Shown here: piece after piece, positions 17,247 to 25,824 of the stretch
Layout: each line of letters starts with the position of its first letter
How positions within the stretch are numbered: position 1 is the stretch's first letter
Source: Campylobacter sp.
GTDB taxonomy: Bacteria; Campylobacterota; Campylobacteria; Campylobacterales; Campylobacteraceae
Length of the DNA stretch: 37,009 nt
Assembly (NCBI RefSeq): GCF_017646085.1
Contig: NZ_JAGCNF010000055.1
Coordinates: 1-37,009 of the forward strand
Direction of reading: 5' to 3'
Notes under the pieces: generated by a model
What the model saw: the letters and a program-made list of their open reading frames with translations, nothing else
What the model was told of the DNA's origin: nothing
The model's database searches: none
Translations under genes and position numbers: made by a program

Positions 17247-18767
17247 ATGAAAAATATATTTATAATATCTGCTCTAATAATTTTATTTGCTGGTTGTAGC
17301 GTAACAAAAAATGACAAAATCCATCATTTAACTATCCTTCATACCAACGATCATCATGGTACTATTTTGCCTATTGACTCCAAAGGCGGATTAGCTCAGC
17401 GTGCGACATATATAAATTCTATTAAAGCTACTACTAAAAATATACTAATCCTTGATGCTGGCGATATCAACATCGGTGGTGTTATCTCTAATATGTTTGA
17501 TGCAGTTCCAGATATCAAGGCCTATAATGCTATGGGCTATGATGCTGTAACGCTAGGAAATCACGAATTTGATGGAGGCCACCAAAAGCTATTAAATCAG
17601 ATTAAAGAGTCGAAATTTAAATGGCTATCTGCTAATATTCTAGATCAAAATCTAACTCCAATAGTAAATCCATACATTATAAAAGATTATGATGGTTTTA
17701 GAGTTGGTATTTTAGGTCTTACGACAACCTATACTAAAAATAGCTCATTAGCAGATCCAAGTTTAGTATTTGAAGATGAGATACAAAGTGCTAAAAAATA
17801 TGTTAAGATTTTAAAAGATACACATAAAGTTGATGTCATCATCGCCTTAACCCATCTAGGCACAATAAAAGAATCTGCCACCTATCTAACTGCTATAGAT
17901 TTAGCTAAAGCAGTTGATCAAATCGATTTAATTATAGATGGCCACTCTCATACTAAATTTCAAAATCCACTTTATGTAGGTAAAACTGCTATCGTCTCAG
18001 CCTATGAGCAAGGTAAATTTGTCGGTAAAGCCAAAATTGCTATAAGTAATAATAAACTCTTAGATCTTAAGTGGAGCGATCATGCTATTACTCAAGATCT
18101 TGCTCCAGATCCAGTCGTATCGCAAATTCTTGCTCCATATATTCAAAAGGCAAATGCAAGCTTAAAAGATATAATATTTCAAACTAGCGATGAGTTTGAG
18201 CTAAAAGCCAAGGAGACTAGATATCAAGAGACAGCTATTGGCAATTTTATTTGTGATAGTATTGTTTCCTACCTTAAAGAGCGTAATATTAGCGTAGATT
18301 TTGCAATGATAAATGGTGGTAGTATTCGCAGTGGTTTGCCTAAGGGAGATATAACTAAAGAGGATATTTTATTAACTTTACCGCATCAAGATAGTATTAA
18401 TGTTATACAAATCAGTGGTAAAACTTTAATAAAACTTTTTGAAAAGATAGCTAGCTTGAAGCAAGGCAATGGTGAATTTATGCAGGTCTCATCATCTTTA
18501 AACTATACTGTAGCCTACGATAAATCTCAAAAAGGCAAGCTTGTATCTTTAAGCATAAACTCTAGCCCTGTTGATCCAGATCGTTTATACTATCTAGCTA
18601 CAAATAGCTATATCGCTACAAATCAAATATTTATCGATATTTTAGGGCAACTTGAGCGATATGATACGGCTATGCCGCTTAATCAATCGATTATGGATTA
18701 CGCTTTAACTTTAAAAACAAAAGTTACTCCAAAACTAGATGGTAGAATCAAAATAATCAAGCAATAG
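17247..18767 (+). CDS. Lipoprotein 5'-nucleotidase / UshA-type metallophosphatase
   Basis: About 506 residues. The N-terminus MKNIFIISALIILFAGC is a lipoprotein signal with lipobox LFAGC, so the enzyme is probably membrane-anchored and exported. Dimetal motifs of the calcineurin-like domain appear in order: HTNDHHG, DAGDINIGG, GNHEFDGG, THLG and DGHSHT. The C-terminal 5'-nucleotidase domain has ETAIGNFICDSI, INGGSIRSGLPKG and the LPHQDSINVIQISGK strand. It would hydrolyse nucleotides or other phosphoesters outside the cytoplasm; the exact substrate cannot be read. The ATG at 17235 would add MRFN but has no ribosome site; I favour 17247. Confidence 0.88.
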   Translation: MKNIFIISALIILFAGCSVTKNDKIHHLTILHTNDHHGTILPIDSKGGLAQRATYINSIKATTKNILILDAGDINIGGVISNMFDAVPDIKAYNAMGYDAVTLGNHEFDGGHQKLLNQIKESKFKWLSANILDQNLTPIVNPYIIKDYDGFRVGILGLTTTYTKNSSLADPSLVFEDEIQSAKKYVKILKDTHKVDVIIALTHLGTIKESATYLTAIDLAKAVDQIDLIIDGHSHTKFQNPLYVGKTAIVSAYEQGKFVGKAKIAISNNKLLDLKWSDHAITQDLAPDPVVSQILAPYIQKANASLKDIIFQTSDEFELKAKETRYQETAIGNFICDSIVSYLKERNISVDFAMINGGSIRSGLPKGDITKEDILLTLPHQDSINVIQISGKTLIKLFEKIASLKQGNGEFMQVSSSLNYTVAYDKSQKGKLVSLSINSSPVDPDRLYYLATNSYIATNQIFIDILGQLERYDTAMPLNQSIMDYALTLKTKVTPKLDGRIKIIKQ

Positions 18768-18870
18768 CTTTAATCTCTTATAAATTCACTTCTTCATCAG
18801 TGTTATAATTGCTGTTGGAGATGTGGATTTAAATATTACAATTTAATCATCAAAACTAGCAAATTTATGA

Positions 18871-18876
18871 TATAAT
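18871..18876 (+). promoter_or_regulatory. -10 box of the autotransporter gene
   Basis: TATAAT 33 bases before the TTG start; a second TATAAT at 18804-18809 lies further upstream. The gap 18768-18908 contains no other feature. Confidence 0.55.
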
Positions 18877-18908
18877 CTAAGCTTTATTTTAAATTTAAGG
18901 AGCGTAAT

Positions 18909-21607
18909 TTGACAAAGATTAAGTTGTCCGCACTTGTGTGTGCGATTCTTGTTGGGGGGGGGGGCAACAGTTAGTTGCTGGAGATTTAAATTTAAAAGAT
19001 AATCAAAATTTTATTATTGAACAAAATGTTGATTATAATGATGTTTTTATTAAAAATTCTTCTCTTACGATTCAAAATAAATCCAATGTAACATTTGATA
19101 CACTTTCATCAAGCAATGATTTAGATAATATTTCTAGTCTTACTGTAAAAGATAAATCAAATTTAAAAATAGCTGGTCGCATGGACTATTTTGCAGATGT
19201 TGAGTTTTATATTAATGATTCTATTGTAGAAATAAATGGTCAGTTAGATTTGTTAAATCATAATACCGCTGGATTATTTATGAATAACAATAGCGCTTTG
19301 AAGATTAGCGGATCATTTAATCCACATGCCGGAGATGTGACTATTTATAACGGCTCAAATGTAGCAGCCAATAAATTACACCTAATAGATAGCAATATTA
19401 ACATCAATAGTAGTAAGATCGTCATTTCTACTAGTGGAGAATTTAGAAGTGGTTCTTTTGTATTGGAAAATGATTCAACTGCTAAATTTAATACAGAAAT
19501 TAAGGCGTTTAGAGCATACCAGGGCGAAGGAAATCCACTAGGAGAAAATCCTAAATTTAAAATATTAAATGGTTCAAAATTAAACATAGGTACAGATGTT
19601 GATTTTAATGAAATTTCTTTTGTTGTTTCTGATAATTCTACGGTCGATATTGGCGGTAAACTTGATGTGAAAAATTCTGGTACCATAGAATTTATAAATG
19701 GCGAATTTGCTGTAAATGATGGCGGTATTAGGATTGCTAAATCAAATTTAAATGTTGCAGGTGAGGTAAATTTTAATAATTCTGATACAGAGTTAAATAA
19801 TAGCTCAAATGCAAATTTCAAAGATAAATTAACTCTTATTGATAGTGCTATGCTACTTAAAAATAGTAGCACATTAAATGTTGGCGGCGTAGCCGACTTT
19901 ACTGACTCTGCTCTTGTCGTTCAAAATGGCTCTAAAGTGTTGTTTAATGATAAATTTACAATAAAAAATGAAGCTGAAAAAAGTATAATTATATTAGATA
20001 ATGGTTCAGCAATTGATATCAAAGGAGACTTTGAAAATCATGGTGTAATATATTATGGAGCGAGTGCAAATAATGCTCCTAAAATCACAGTTGATGGCAA
20101 AACAACTTTAAGAGATACTACAGAGATTGGAATTTATGCAACAAGTGGCGATATATCAAATTTAAATCAGGCAGTATTTTTAGAGAGTAAAGGTGCGATA
20201 GAAAACAAAGTAGCCGATGAAAATATCTATGCCATGTATTTTGACCCAAATAATCAAGATGCAAATGAAGAGGGTTTAGTAAAATATGACCAAAATATAA
20301 TTGATGCTTCTTTAAATTTAAGCAAAGATGGCAAAAGGCTAATTTTTAGTATCGGAATGACTGATGAAATAAAAGAGAAGCCACTAACTCAAAAGGTTGA
20401 TTTCATAGCTCAATCCACTCAAACATCAGGTATAAATCTAACTACTCAAGATTTAGATATCATCTCATCACTATTTGGCATAGGTGATTCTAAGGGCAAT
20501 GGCGCAATAGCAACTGAGGGCATAAAGCTAGCCGCCCAAGCAGCAGCTGGAAATAAAGAAGCTGCTCAAATAATATCTAAAACCGCCAAAGCTATTCAAA
20601 AGAACTCACAAGACTCTATAAACGCTACTTCAAATTTGATAAATACATTTAACTTGGCTACAAAAAACGAAGTAGGCAAAAGAATTTCAAATGTTACAAC
20701 TCGCTCAAATGCAAGTCAACTTGCAAGTTTCATCGAGTCTCTTGAGGGGCAAAAATTTGCTGATGCAAGCAATGGCGTACTTCTGTCAATGATGGCTGAT
20801 GAGATGGCCGAGTATCAAAACTCATTTTATCTAAATGCCCTAGGCGCTAAAGGCGACTTTAAAGATGGCACAAATCCAAAAATCTACGGCGCAATCTTAG
20901 GTTATGATAGAATGATAGATGACTTGCTAATTGGCAGCTACTTCTCATATACAAATTCCAAAACTAAAAATATTACACTTGATAGCGATATCTATGAGCT
21001 TGGACTTTATTCTAGATATTTTTTAGATAATAATGAATTTGGCTTTAATATAGCTGGAGGTTATGGTAAAAATGACTTAAGTTACACCCAAAATATCTTT
21101 GGAGTAAATAAGTTTTTACAATCTAAATTTAACTTGGCGTATATCACTTTAGGATTGGATTATGGTTATAGGTTTGCTATTAATGATAATGCAAGTATTA
21201 AGCCATATATTGGAGCAGATTATCTATACTCTAAAACTCAAAACTACACTTTAAAAGATGAAACCGGAGCAGACTTTCAAAAGATACAAAGCAATACAGC
21301 TAAGAATTTAAAAGCTAAACTAGGCCTTGAAATGGTAAAAAGATTTGATGAAATTTCAATTTATGCAGATGCTAAAATCAAAAGAGATTTAATCAATGAT
21401 GAAGGACTTACTAGAAGTTCATTTGCAGGTTCAAGTGCTGGATTTAATATTAAAGGTAATGATAAGAAATATACAAATTTTGCACTTGATACTGGAATTG
21501 CATATAATGCAACTAAAAATTTAAGTATAAATTTAAACCTAGGGGCTGATGTAAATAGCGATGATAAAATATATAGCACAAGCTTTGGAGCTACTTATAA
21601 ATTCTAA
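18909..21607 (+). CDS. Phase-variable autotransporter adhesin, out of frame (OFF) at a G11 tract
   Basis: The start is TTG at 18909 after AAGGAG (18897-18902): LTKIKLSALVCAILVGG is a signal peptide that runs into eleven Gs. With eleven, translation stops at TAG 18972; with nine or twelve it enters the long frame QQLVAGDLNLKDNQNF to TAA at 21605, about 897 residues. The passenger is rich in Asn/Ser with repeating short strands (NSSxLxI, SNLKI, GGKLDV types), as in beta-helical surface adhesins. The last ~270 residues form an autotransporter beta-barrel (NPKIYGAILGYDRMIDDLLIG to the terminal Phe of FGATYKF). A GTG at 18938 would give an in-frame start but no signal peptide. Confidence 0.85.
18954..18964 (+). 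repeat. Homopolymer tract G11 in the signal-peptide region
   Basis: Eleven consecutive Gs follow codon 15 (GTT) of the autotransporter gene. A multiple of three is needed to join signal peptide and passenger, so this copy is out of frame. Tract length from sequencing reads may be mixed. Confidence 0.9.
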
Positions 21608-21608
21608 T

Positions 21609-21650
21609 AAATAGAGCCTATTTTTAGGCTCTATTTAATCTAAATTTTTT
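21609..21650 (+). terminator. Intrinsic terminator of the autotransporter gene
   Basis: A 12 bp perfect stem pairs AAATAGAGCCTA (21609-21620) with TAGGCTCTATTT (21625-21636) around TTTT, followed by AATCTAAATTTTTT. A second copy lies at 22147-22189. Confidence 0.85.
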
Positions 21651-21659
21651 ATATTTCTA

Positions 21660-21665
21660 TATAAT
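21660..21665 (+). promoter_or_regulatory. -10 box of nfu
   Basis: TATAAT 26 bases before the nfu ATG, inside repeat copy A; its counterpart in copy B is at 22198-22203. Confidence 0.6.
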
Positions 21666-21690
21666 TGCTCAAAAATATAAAAGGTCAAAA

Positions 21691-21966
21691 ATGATACCAT
21701 TTAGTGATGAAGAGCTTTATGAGCCAGTTTGGGAGAGTCTTAAGGTCGTTATGCCTATGCTTGAGCGTGATGGTGGCGGTATGGAGCTTTTAGGGATTAA
21801 AAATGGAGTTGTGTATGTGCAATTAACTGGGCATTGCCATGGTTGCGCAGCTAGCTCTCAGACGCTTAAGTTTGGGATTGAAAAACAAATTCGCAATGAT
21901 ATTCACCCAGAGCTAACAGTAGTAAATATACCAATTGGTCAAGAATTTGATATATCAAAGATGTAA
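21691..21966 (+). CDS. NifU-like iron-sulphur scaffold protein (Nfu domain)
   Basis: 91 residues, a stand-alone NifU C-terminal (Nfu) domain. The cluster-binding CHGCAASSQTLKFGIE has Cys49-x2-Cys52, and the LERDGGGMELLGI segment is diagnostic. It would carry or deliver Fe-S clusters in the cytoplasm. In C. jejuni an equivalent nifU-like gene also precedes a conserved hypothetical gene and murE, as here. It is flanked by the two copies of the 141-base direct repeat, so recombination between them could delete it. Confidence 0.92.
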   Translation: MIPFSDEELYEPVWESLKVVMPMLERDGGGMELLGIKNGVVYVQLTGHCHGCAASSQTLKFGIEKQIRNDIHPELTVVNIPIGQEFDISKM

Positions 21967-22055
21967 AATCTTACAATGTTTCAAACTAATGGTCTTAAGC
22001 AGCAAAAACGGTAAATTTTGAATTATCTCTTTTGGTGTGTGGTTATAACATCTAC

Positions 22056-22143
22056 TAATGCAACTAAAATCTAAACCTAGGGGCTGATATAAATAGCGAT
22101 GATAAAATCTATAGCACAAACTTTAGAACTACTTATAAATTCT
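22056..22143 (+). pseudogene. Relic of a second autotransporter 3' end
   Basis: The frame reads NLNLGADINSDDKIYSTNF then RTTYKFY and stop, matching the last residues of the autotransporter at 21607 (NLNLGADVNSDDKIYSTSF, GATYKF). No upstream barrel coding survives: the similarity stops near 22056. It is either the stub of a deleted tandem autotransporter or a copy left by recombination. Confidence 0.8.
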
Positions 22144-22146
22144 ATT

Positions 22147-22189
22147 AATAGAGCCTAAAAATAGGCTCTATTTAATCTAAATTTTTTAT
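22147..22189 (+). terminator. Second copy of the autotransporter terminator, now behind nfu
   Basis: AATAGAGCCTA (22147-22157) pairs with TAGGCTCTATT (22162-22172) around AAAA, followed by TAATCTAAATTTTTT. It would terminate nfu transcripts. Confidence 0.8.
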
Positions 22190-22197
22190 ATTTTGTG

Positions 22198-22203
22198 TAT
22201 AAT
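22198..22203 (+). promoter_or_regulatory. -10 box of the TPR-like gene / murE operon
   Basis: TATAAT inside repeat copy B, 43 bases before the ATG at 22246, the only evident promoter for the genes up to panD. Confidence 0.55.
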
Positions 22204-22245
22204 TAGTCAAAATTTTTTAAATTTATGCTATATCCAGGGGAATAG

Positions 22246-22791
22246 ATGGAGCAAAATTACAAAGAAATTGCGATAAAATTATTTAAGCAAGGTCAATTTG
22301 AGCTAGCTAAAATAAGTCTTAGCATGGCGTATAATAAATTGCCAAGCGATGAGTTACTTGCATTTATTGAGTTTTGCGATATAGCAAAGGATAATCCAAA
22401 TGATGCTTTCTCGCTCTTTGCGATATACTTTGATCCAGCTCAAGATGACAATACGCAAATATTTAATGAGATGATTGAGATTATGCAAAGCTCAGTCCAA
22501 GAGAGCAATATGGAGATTGAAAGCCAAAATGCTATTACTTATGCTGATTTTAAAAATTTGTTAAATGAAAATAATTTTAAAAGTCTATTTGAGAGTATTT
22601 TATTTTCAACTAAAATCATAATTATGCATAAAGATGAGCTTTTTGAGCTGGTAAATTTCCTTGTAGATAATGGATTTACAGAGATTGGACTAAAGTATTT
22701 AGAGGGTTCAACTAAGATGTTTGCAGGAGATGAACGCTTAGCAATTATGCTAGAAAAGATTAGGAATAAAGATGAAAATAGCCTTAAATGA
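22246..22791 (+). CDS. Conserved epsilonproteobacterial protein, TPR-like, unknown function
   Basis: 181 residues, predicted mainly helical. The N-terminal helix pair (IAIKLFKQGQFELAKISLSMAYNKL, in two pieces) looks like one tetratricopeptide repeat. There is no signal peptide or membrane segment, so it is likely cytoplasmic. The gene lies between nfu and murE, the place of a conserved hypothetical gene in C. jejuni, and overlaps murE by 20 bases, so the two are translationally coupled. I cannot assign a function; a role linked to peptidoglycan synthesis is only suggested by coupling. CAGGGG at 22235-22240 is the ribosome site. Confidence 0.8.
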   Translation: MEQNYKEIAIKLFKQGQFELAKISLSMAYNKLPSDELLAFIEFCDIAKDNPNDAFSLFAIYFDPAQDDNTQIFNEMIEIMQSSVQESNMEIESQNAITYADFKNLLNENNFKSLFESILFSTKIIIMHKDELFELVNFLVDNGFTEIGLKYLEGSTKMFAGDERLAIMLEKIRNKDENSLK

Positions 22792-24043
22792 TGGATTTTT
22801 AACTGATAATTCTAATGATGTTGCGACTGGGGCTTATTTTGTAGTTACTAATTCAAATTCAAAATATGCAGATGATGCACTAGATGCTGGAGCAAAACTA
22901 ATTAGCCCACGACAAGCTATAGAGATTTTAGGACTTAAAGAGCGTATAAAAATTATTGGAATTACAGGTACAAATGGCAAGACTACAACGGCGTTTTTAC
23001 TCGCTCATACCCTCTCAAATTTAGGCTATAAATGTGCTATTAGCGGGACATGTGGATCATTTGTAGATGGTAGGCAGATTGCTAAAAAAGGGTTGACAAC
23101 TAGTCAAATTCTAGAGACTCTAAGCTATATAAAAGAAGCAGTTGAATGTGATTGTAAATATTTTATAATGGAGGTTAGCTCTCATGCTATAGCGCAAAAT
23201 CGTATTGAAGGGCTAGAATTTGCTTTAAAAATTTTTACGAATTTAAGTCAAGACCACTTAGACTTTCATAAAAGCTTTGATGAGTACGCTAGAGTAAAGT
23301 CAAGCTTTTTATCAGATTCAAGCGATAAAATTATAAATTGCGACGATAAAAATATTAGCTATAATGCTTTAAATGCGCTTACCTACTCATTAAAAAACGG
23401 CAATATAATCGCTAGTAATTTTGAGCTAAAAGATGGCATAATTGCAACTATACAAAGCAAGAGCGAAATAGCAAATTTAAGCCTAAATTTGCATGGCAAA
23501 TTTAATCTTTATAATGCTCTTGGCGTTATTGCTGCAAGCAAGAAATTGCTAAATTTAGATCTTCAATCTATTTGTGATGCTCTAAAAAGCTTTAGTGGAG
23601 TAGCTGGTAGAATGGAGATAGTATCTCCTGATATTATTGTAGATTTTGCACATACACCAGATGGTATAGAGAAAGTTTTAAGTTCTATGCAAGCAAGAGA
23701 GCTAATCGTAGTCTTTGGCGCTGGTGGCGATAGAGATAAAAGCAAGCGAGCTATAATGGGGCAAATAGTTGCAAAATATGCCAAGGTTGCAATCGTAACA
23801 AGCGATAATCCTCGTAGCGAAGATCCAAATTCAATAATAGAACAAGTCGTTTCTAAAATGCCGCCAAATACCATTAAAATTACCGATCGTAAAGAGGCCA
23901 TTAAAAGGGCAATAGATATACAAAATGGCGAAGTTTTACTCATTTTAGGTAAAGGAGATGAGGATTATCAAGAGATAAATGGGATAAAGTATCCATTTAG
24001 CGATCAAAAAATAGTAAAAGAAATATTAAGCAATAAAGGATAA
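22772..24043 (+). CDS. murE: UDP-MurNAc-L-Ala-D-Glu:meso-diaminopimelate ligase
   Basis: 423 residues, shorter than the ~495 of E. coli because the N-terminal domain is reduced, as usual in Campylobacter. The ATP-binding [11 protein letters not shown] (residues 63-73) and [10 protein letters not shown] are present, as is the C-terminal DNPRSEDP motif, whose DNPR selects meso-diaminopimelate. It adds the third residue of the peptidoglycan stem in the cytoplasm. It overlaps the preceding gene by 20 bases; panD begins 2 bases after its stop. Confidence 0.95.
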   Translation: MKIALNDGFLTDNSNDVATGAYFVVTNSNSKYADDALDAGAKLISPRQAIEILGLKERIKIIGITGTNGKTTTAFLLAHTLSNLGYKCAISGTCGSFVDGRQIAKKGLTTSQILETLSYIKEAVECDCKYFIMEVSSHAIAQNRIEGLEFALKIFTNLSQDHLDFHKSFDEYARVKSSFLSDSSDKIINCDDKNISYNALNALTYSLKNGNIIASNFELKDGIIATIQSKSEIANLSLNLHGKFNLYNALGVIAASKKLLNLDLQSICDALKSFSGVAGRMEIVSPDIIVDFAHTPDGIEKVLSSMQARELIVVFGAGGDRDKSKRAIMGQIVAKYAKVAIVTSDNPRSEDPNSIIEQVVSKMPPNTIKITDRKEAIKRAIDIQNGEVLLILGKGDEDYQEINGIKYPFSDQKIVKEILSNKG

Positions 24044-24045
24044 AA

Positions 24046-24393
24046 ATGAAAATACAGATGCTAGCTAGCAAAATTCACAGAGCTACGGTAACAGATGCAA
24101 ATTTAAACTATGTAGGTTCTATTACAATTGATGAAAATCTGATGAAAGCTGCAAATTTAATCGAATTTCAAAAGGTTGAAATACTAGATGTAAATAATGG
24201 TGAGAGATTTGCAACTTATGTAATAAAAGGGGAAAAAGAGGGTGAAATTTGCCTAAATGGAGCAGCTGCTAGAAAGGTTTGTATAGGTGATATTATTATA
24301 ATAGTTAGCTATGCTACAATGAGTGTAAAAAAGGCTAAAAAATTTAAACCAACTATTGTTCATGTAGATTCAAATAATAAAATAGATGGCTAA
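24046..24393 (+). CDS. panD: Aspartate 1-decarboxylase
   Basis: 115 residues. PanD makes beta-alanine for pantothenate and coenzyme A. It is made as a proenzyme and cleaves itself between Gly24 and Ser25 (YVGSIT) to form the pyruvoyl group; the site is intact. [17 protein letters not shown] and [20 protein letters not shown] are typical. It follows murE by 2 bases and is not next to panB or panC, unlike the panBCD cluster of C. jejuni. Confidence 0.94.
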   Translation: MKIQMLASKIHRATVTDANLNYVGSITIDENLMKAANLIEFQKVEILDVNNGERFATYVIKGEKEGEICLNGAAARKVCIGDIIIIVSYATMSVKKAKKFKPTIVHVDSNNKIDG

Positions 24394-24420
24394 AAAAGCC
24401 AAATTTAATGGCTCATTTGT

Positions 24421-24426
24421 TATAAT
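24421..24426 (+). promoter_or_regulatory. -10 box of the ybaB-PDZ-ispA-tkt genes
   Basis: TATAAT 22 bases before the ybaB ATG, after a short hairpin AGCCA/TGGCT (24397-24401 with 24409-24413) behind panD. Confidence 0.55.
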
Positions 24427-24448
24427 CGCCAAAATTTAAAGGTTGAAT

Positions 24449-24757
24449 ATGTTTAAGGATTTTGATTTTTCAAAAATGGGTGAAATGTTGGCTCAAGCCC
24501 AGCAAAAAGCAAGCGAATTTGAGGCGCAGATTGCCGCAAAAGAGTTTGAGAGTAAATCAGGCGGTGGATTAATTAGCGTTAAGATTAATGGCAAGGCCGA
24601 AATTCTAGATATTTGCATAGATGATTCCTTGCTTGAAGATAAGGATAGCTTGCAAATTTTGCTAATTTCAGCTGTGAATGATGCTATTAAACTAGCTAAT
24701 GATGAAAAGCAAAATGCAGCCGCATCTTTACTTGGTGGTTTTGGAGGTATAAGGTGA
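24449..24757 (+). CDS. YbaB/EbfC-family nucleoid-associated protein
   Basis: 102 residues. The N-terminal MGEMLAQAQQKASEFEAQIA helix and the SGGGLISVKINGKAEILDICID strand pair are the family signature; these proteins bind DNA as dimers. The ATG at 24449 is correctly spaced from AAAGG (24438-24442); an in-frame TTG at 24443 is too close. Its stop overlaps the GTG start of the PDZ gene (GTGA). Confidence 0.92.
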   Translation: MFKDFDFSKMGEMLAQAQQKASEFEAQIAAKEFESKSGGGLISVKINGKAEILDICIDDSLLEDKDSLQILLISAVNDAIKLANDEKQNAAASLLGGFGGIR

Positions 24758-25824
24758 GAAAGATTTTGGCCGCTATTTTAGTGGTTGGGGCGATTTTGCA
24801 CGCTGCCCCAGAGCCGACAATCGCTGATAGAACGGCGATTTATGATAAAATGCGTGAGTCGCAGTTTAACTACAAAGATCAAACGGCAATCTCTTTAAAT
24901 GGTGAATATGCTGCTGTTGTTTATGATAAGGCAAATCCGCTAAATAAAAAGGATTATATTAAATTTGACCCATATTTAGGGCTATATTTGGTTAGACCAG
25001 GGTTTTCTTTGCGTGGTGCATTTATGCTTGATGAGCTTGATAGCAAGCAAGATATGTGGGTGATGACACTACAAGAAAATATTACCAATATGGGGCATAT
25101 TAAGAGTTTTGGTAGTGAATTGGGTCAATTTGATGAGCTTAGCTTTAAAACAGGCAAGGTTGGAATGCTAGTATGCGATTGCGCTTCAATGGTAGGAATT
25201 AGCCTAGGCGATGATAAATTTATTCCAAATAGATATTTAAAGCATTTTTTACGCTATGATGATGTGTATTATGGTGATATTGGAGTTAAATTTAGCGAAG
25301 ATAATGCTACTATAAAGGTTCAAAGTGTAAATCCATTTGGTTCAGGCAAAGAGCTTAAAAGCTCTGATATAGTCGTCTCAGTAAATGGTAAAACGCCAAA
25401 AAGTTTAAGAGAAATAAATGAGATGGTGCTATTTGCTGATAAGGGTTCGGTGCTTAAATTTGAGATAAAGCGTGATGGAAAACCACTAAGCTACGATGTA
25501 AAAATGGCAAATATTACAGTTAAAAATTTAGATATAAAAGCAGCTGAGAGCAATAAAACTGCAATTAAGAAAACACAGCCAAAGCCTAAATTTTCATCTG
25601 AATTTGGTGCTAGCTTTAATAAATCATTAGTTATTACAAGCATTAAGGCTAATTCAAAAGCTGCAAAACTAGGACTAAAAGCTGGTGATAAGATTATGCA
25701 AATTGATGGCGTAGCAATTAAAAGCATTTCTAAAATAGATGAGTTAATGAAAAATAAGAGTGGATTAGTATATATTTTAGTTTCTAGAGACGATTTTCAG
25801 TTTTTTGTGCGAGTAAATAGATGA
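24754..25824 (+). CDS. Exported PDZ-domain protein, unknown function
   Basis: 356 residues from a GTG start overlapping the ybaB stop. MRKILAAILVVGAILHAAPEP is a signal peptide with a cleavage site after AHA-like ILHA, so the protein is periplasmic. Two PDZ-like segments are seen: one near residues 190-250 (GSGKELKSSDIVVSVNGKTP) and a clearer one near 285-355 (SKAAKLGLKAGDKIMQIDGV). No protease catalytic triad is visible, which argues against HtrA. It overlaps ispA by ATGA. The gene order ybaB-PDZ-ispA-tkt is conserved in C. jejuni. Confidence 0.85.
   Translation: MRKILAAILVVGAILHAAPEPTIADRTAIYDKMRESQFNYKDQTAISLNGEYAAVVYDKANPLNKKDYIKFDPYLGLYLVRPGFSLRGAFMLDELDSKQDMWVMTLQENITNMGHIKSFGSELGQFDELSFKTGKVGMLVCDCASMVGISLGDDKFIPNRYLKHFLRYDDVYYGDIGVKFSEDNATIKVQSVNPFGSGKELKSSDIVVSVNGKTPKSLREINEMVLFADKGSVLKFEIKRDGKPLSYDVKMANITVKNLDIKAAESNKTAIKKTQPKPKFSSEFGASFNKSLVITSIKANSKAAKLGLKAGDKIMQIDGVAIKSISKIDELMKNKSGLVYILVSRDDFQFFVRVNR

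Larger units (their letters stand above)
21534..21674 (+). repeat. Direct repeat, copy A: autotransporter 3' end, terminator and nfu promoter
   Basis: From TAAACCTAGGGGCTGAT to TCAAAA this 141-base stretch is repeated at 22072-22212 with about a dozen differences by eye. It covers the last ~24 codons of the autotransporter, its terminator and the TATAAT at 21660-21665 that serves nfu. A short matching word TAATGCAACTAAAA occurs just upstream of both copies (21505 and 22056). Confidence 0.9.
22072..22212 (+). repeat. Direct repeat, copy B
   Basis: Second copy of the 141-base repeat at 21534-21674, comprising the relic coding end, the terminator hairpin and a TATAAT. The hairpin loop is in the opposite orientation to that of copy A. 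Confidence 0.9.

Noticed and set aside
18790-18840. Short stretch GCTGTTGGAGATGTGGATTTAAAT resembling the start of the autotransporter passenger
   Set aside because: The similarity is only a few words in AT-rich DNA and cannot be told from chance, so I did not call a second relic.
19345-19872. Long open frame on the minus strand inside the autotransporter passenger
   Set aside because: It mirrors the Asn/Ser-rich coding of the plus strand, has no ribosome site or known domain, and is explained as a shadow of the real gene.
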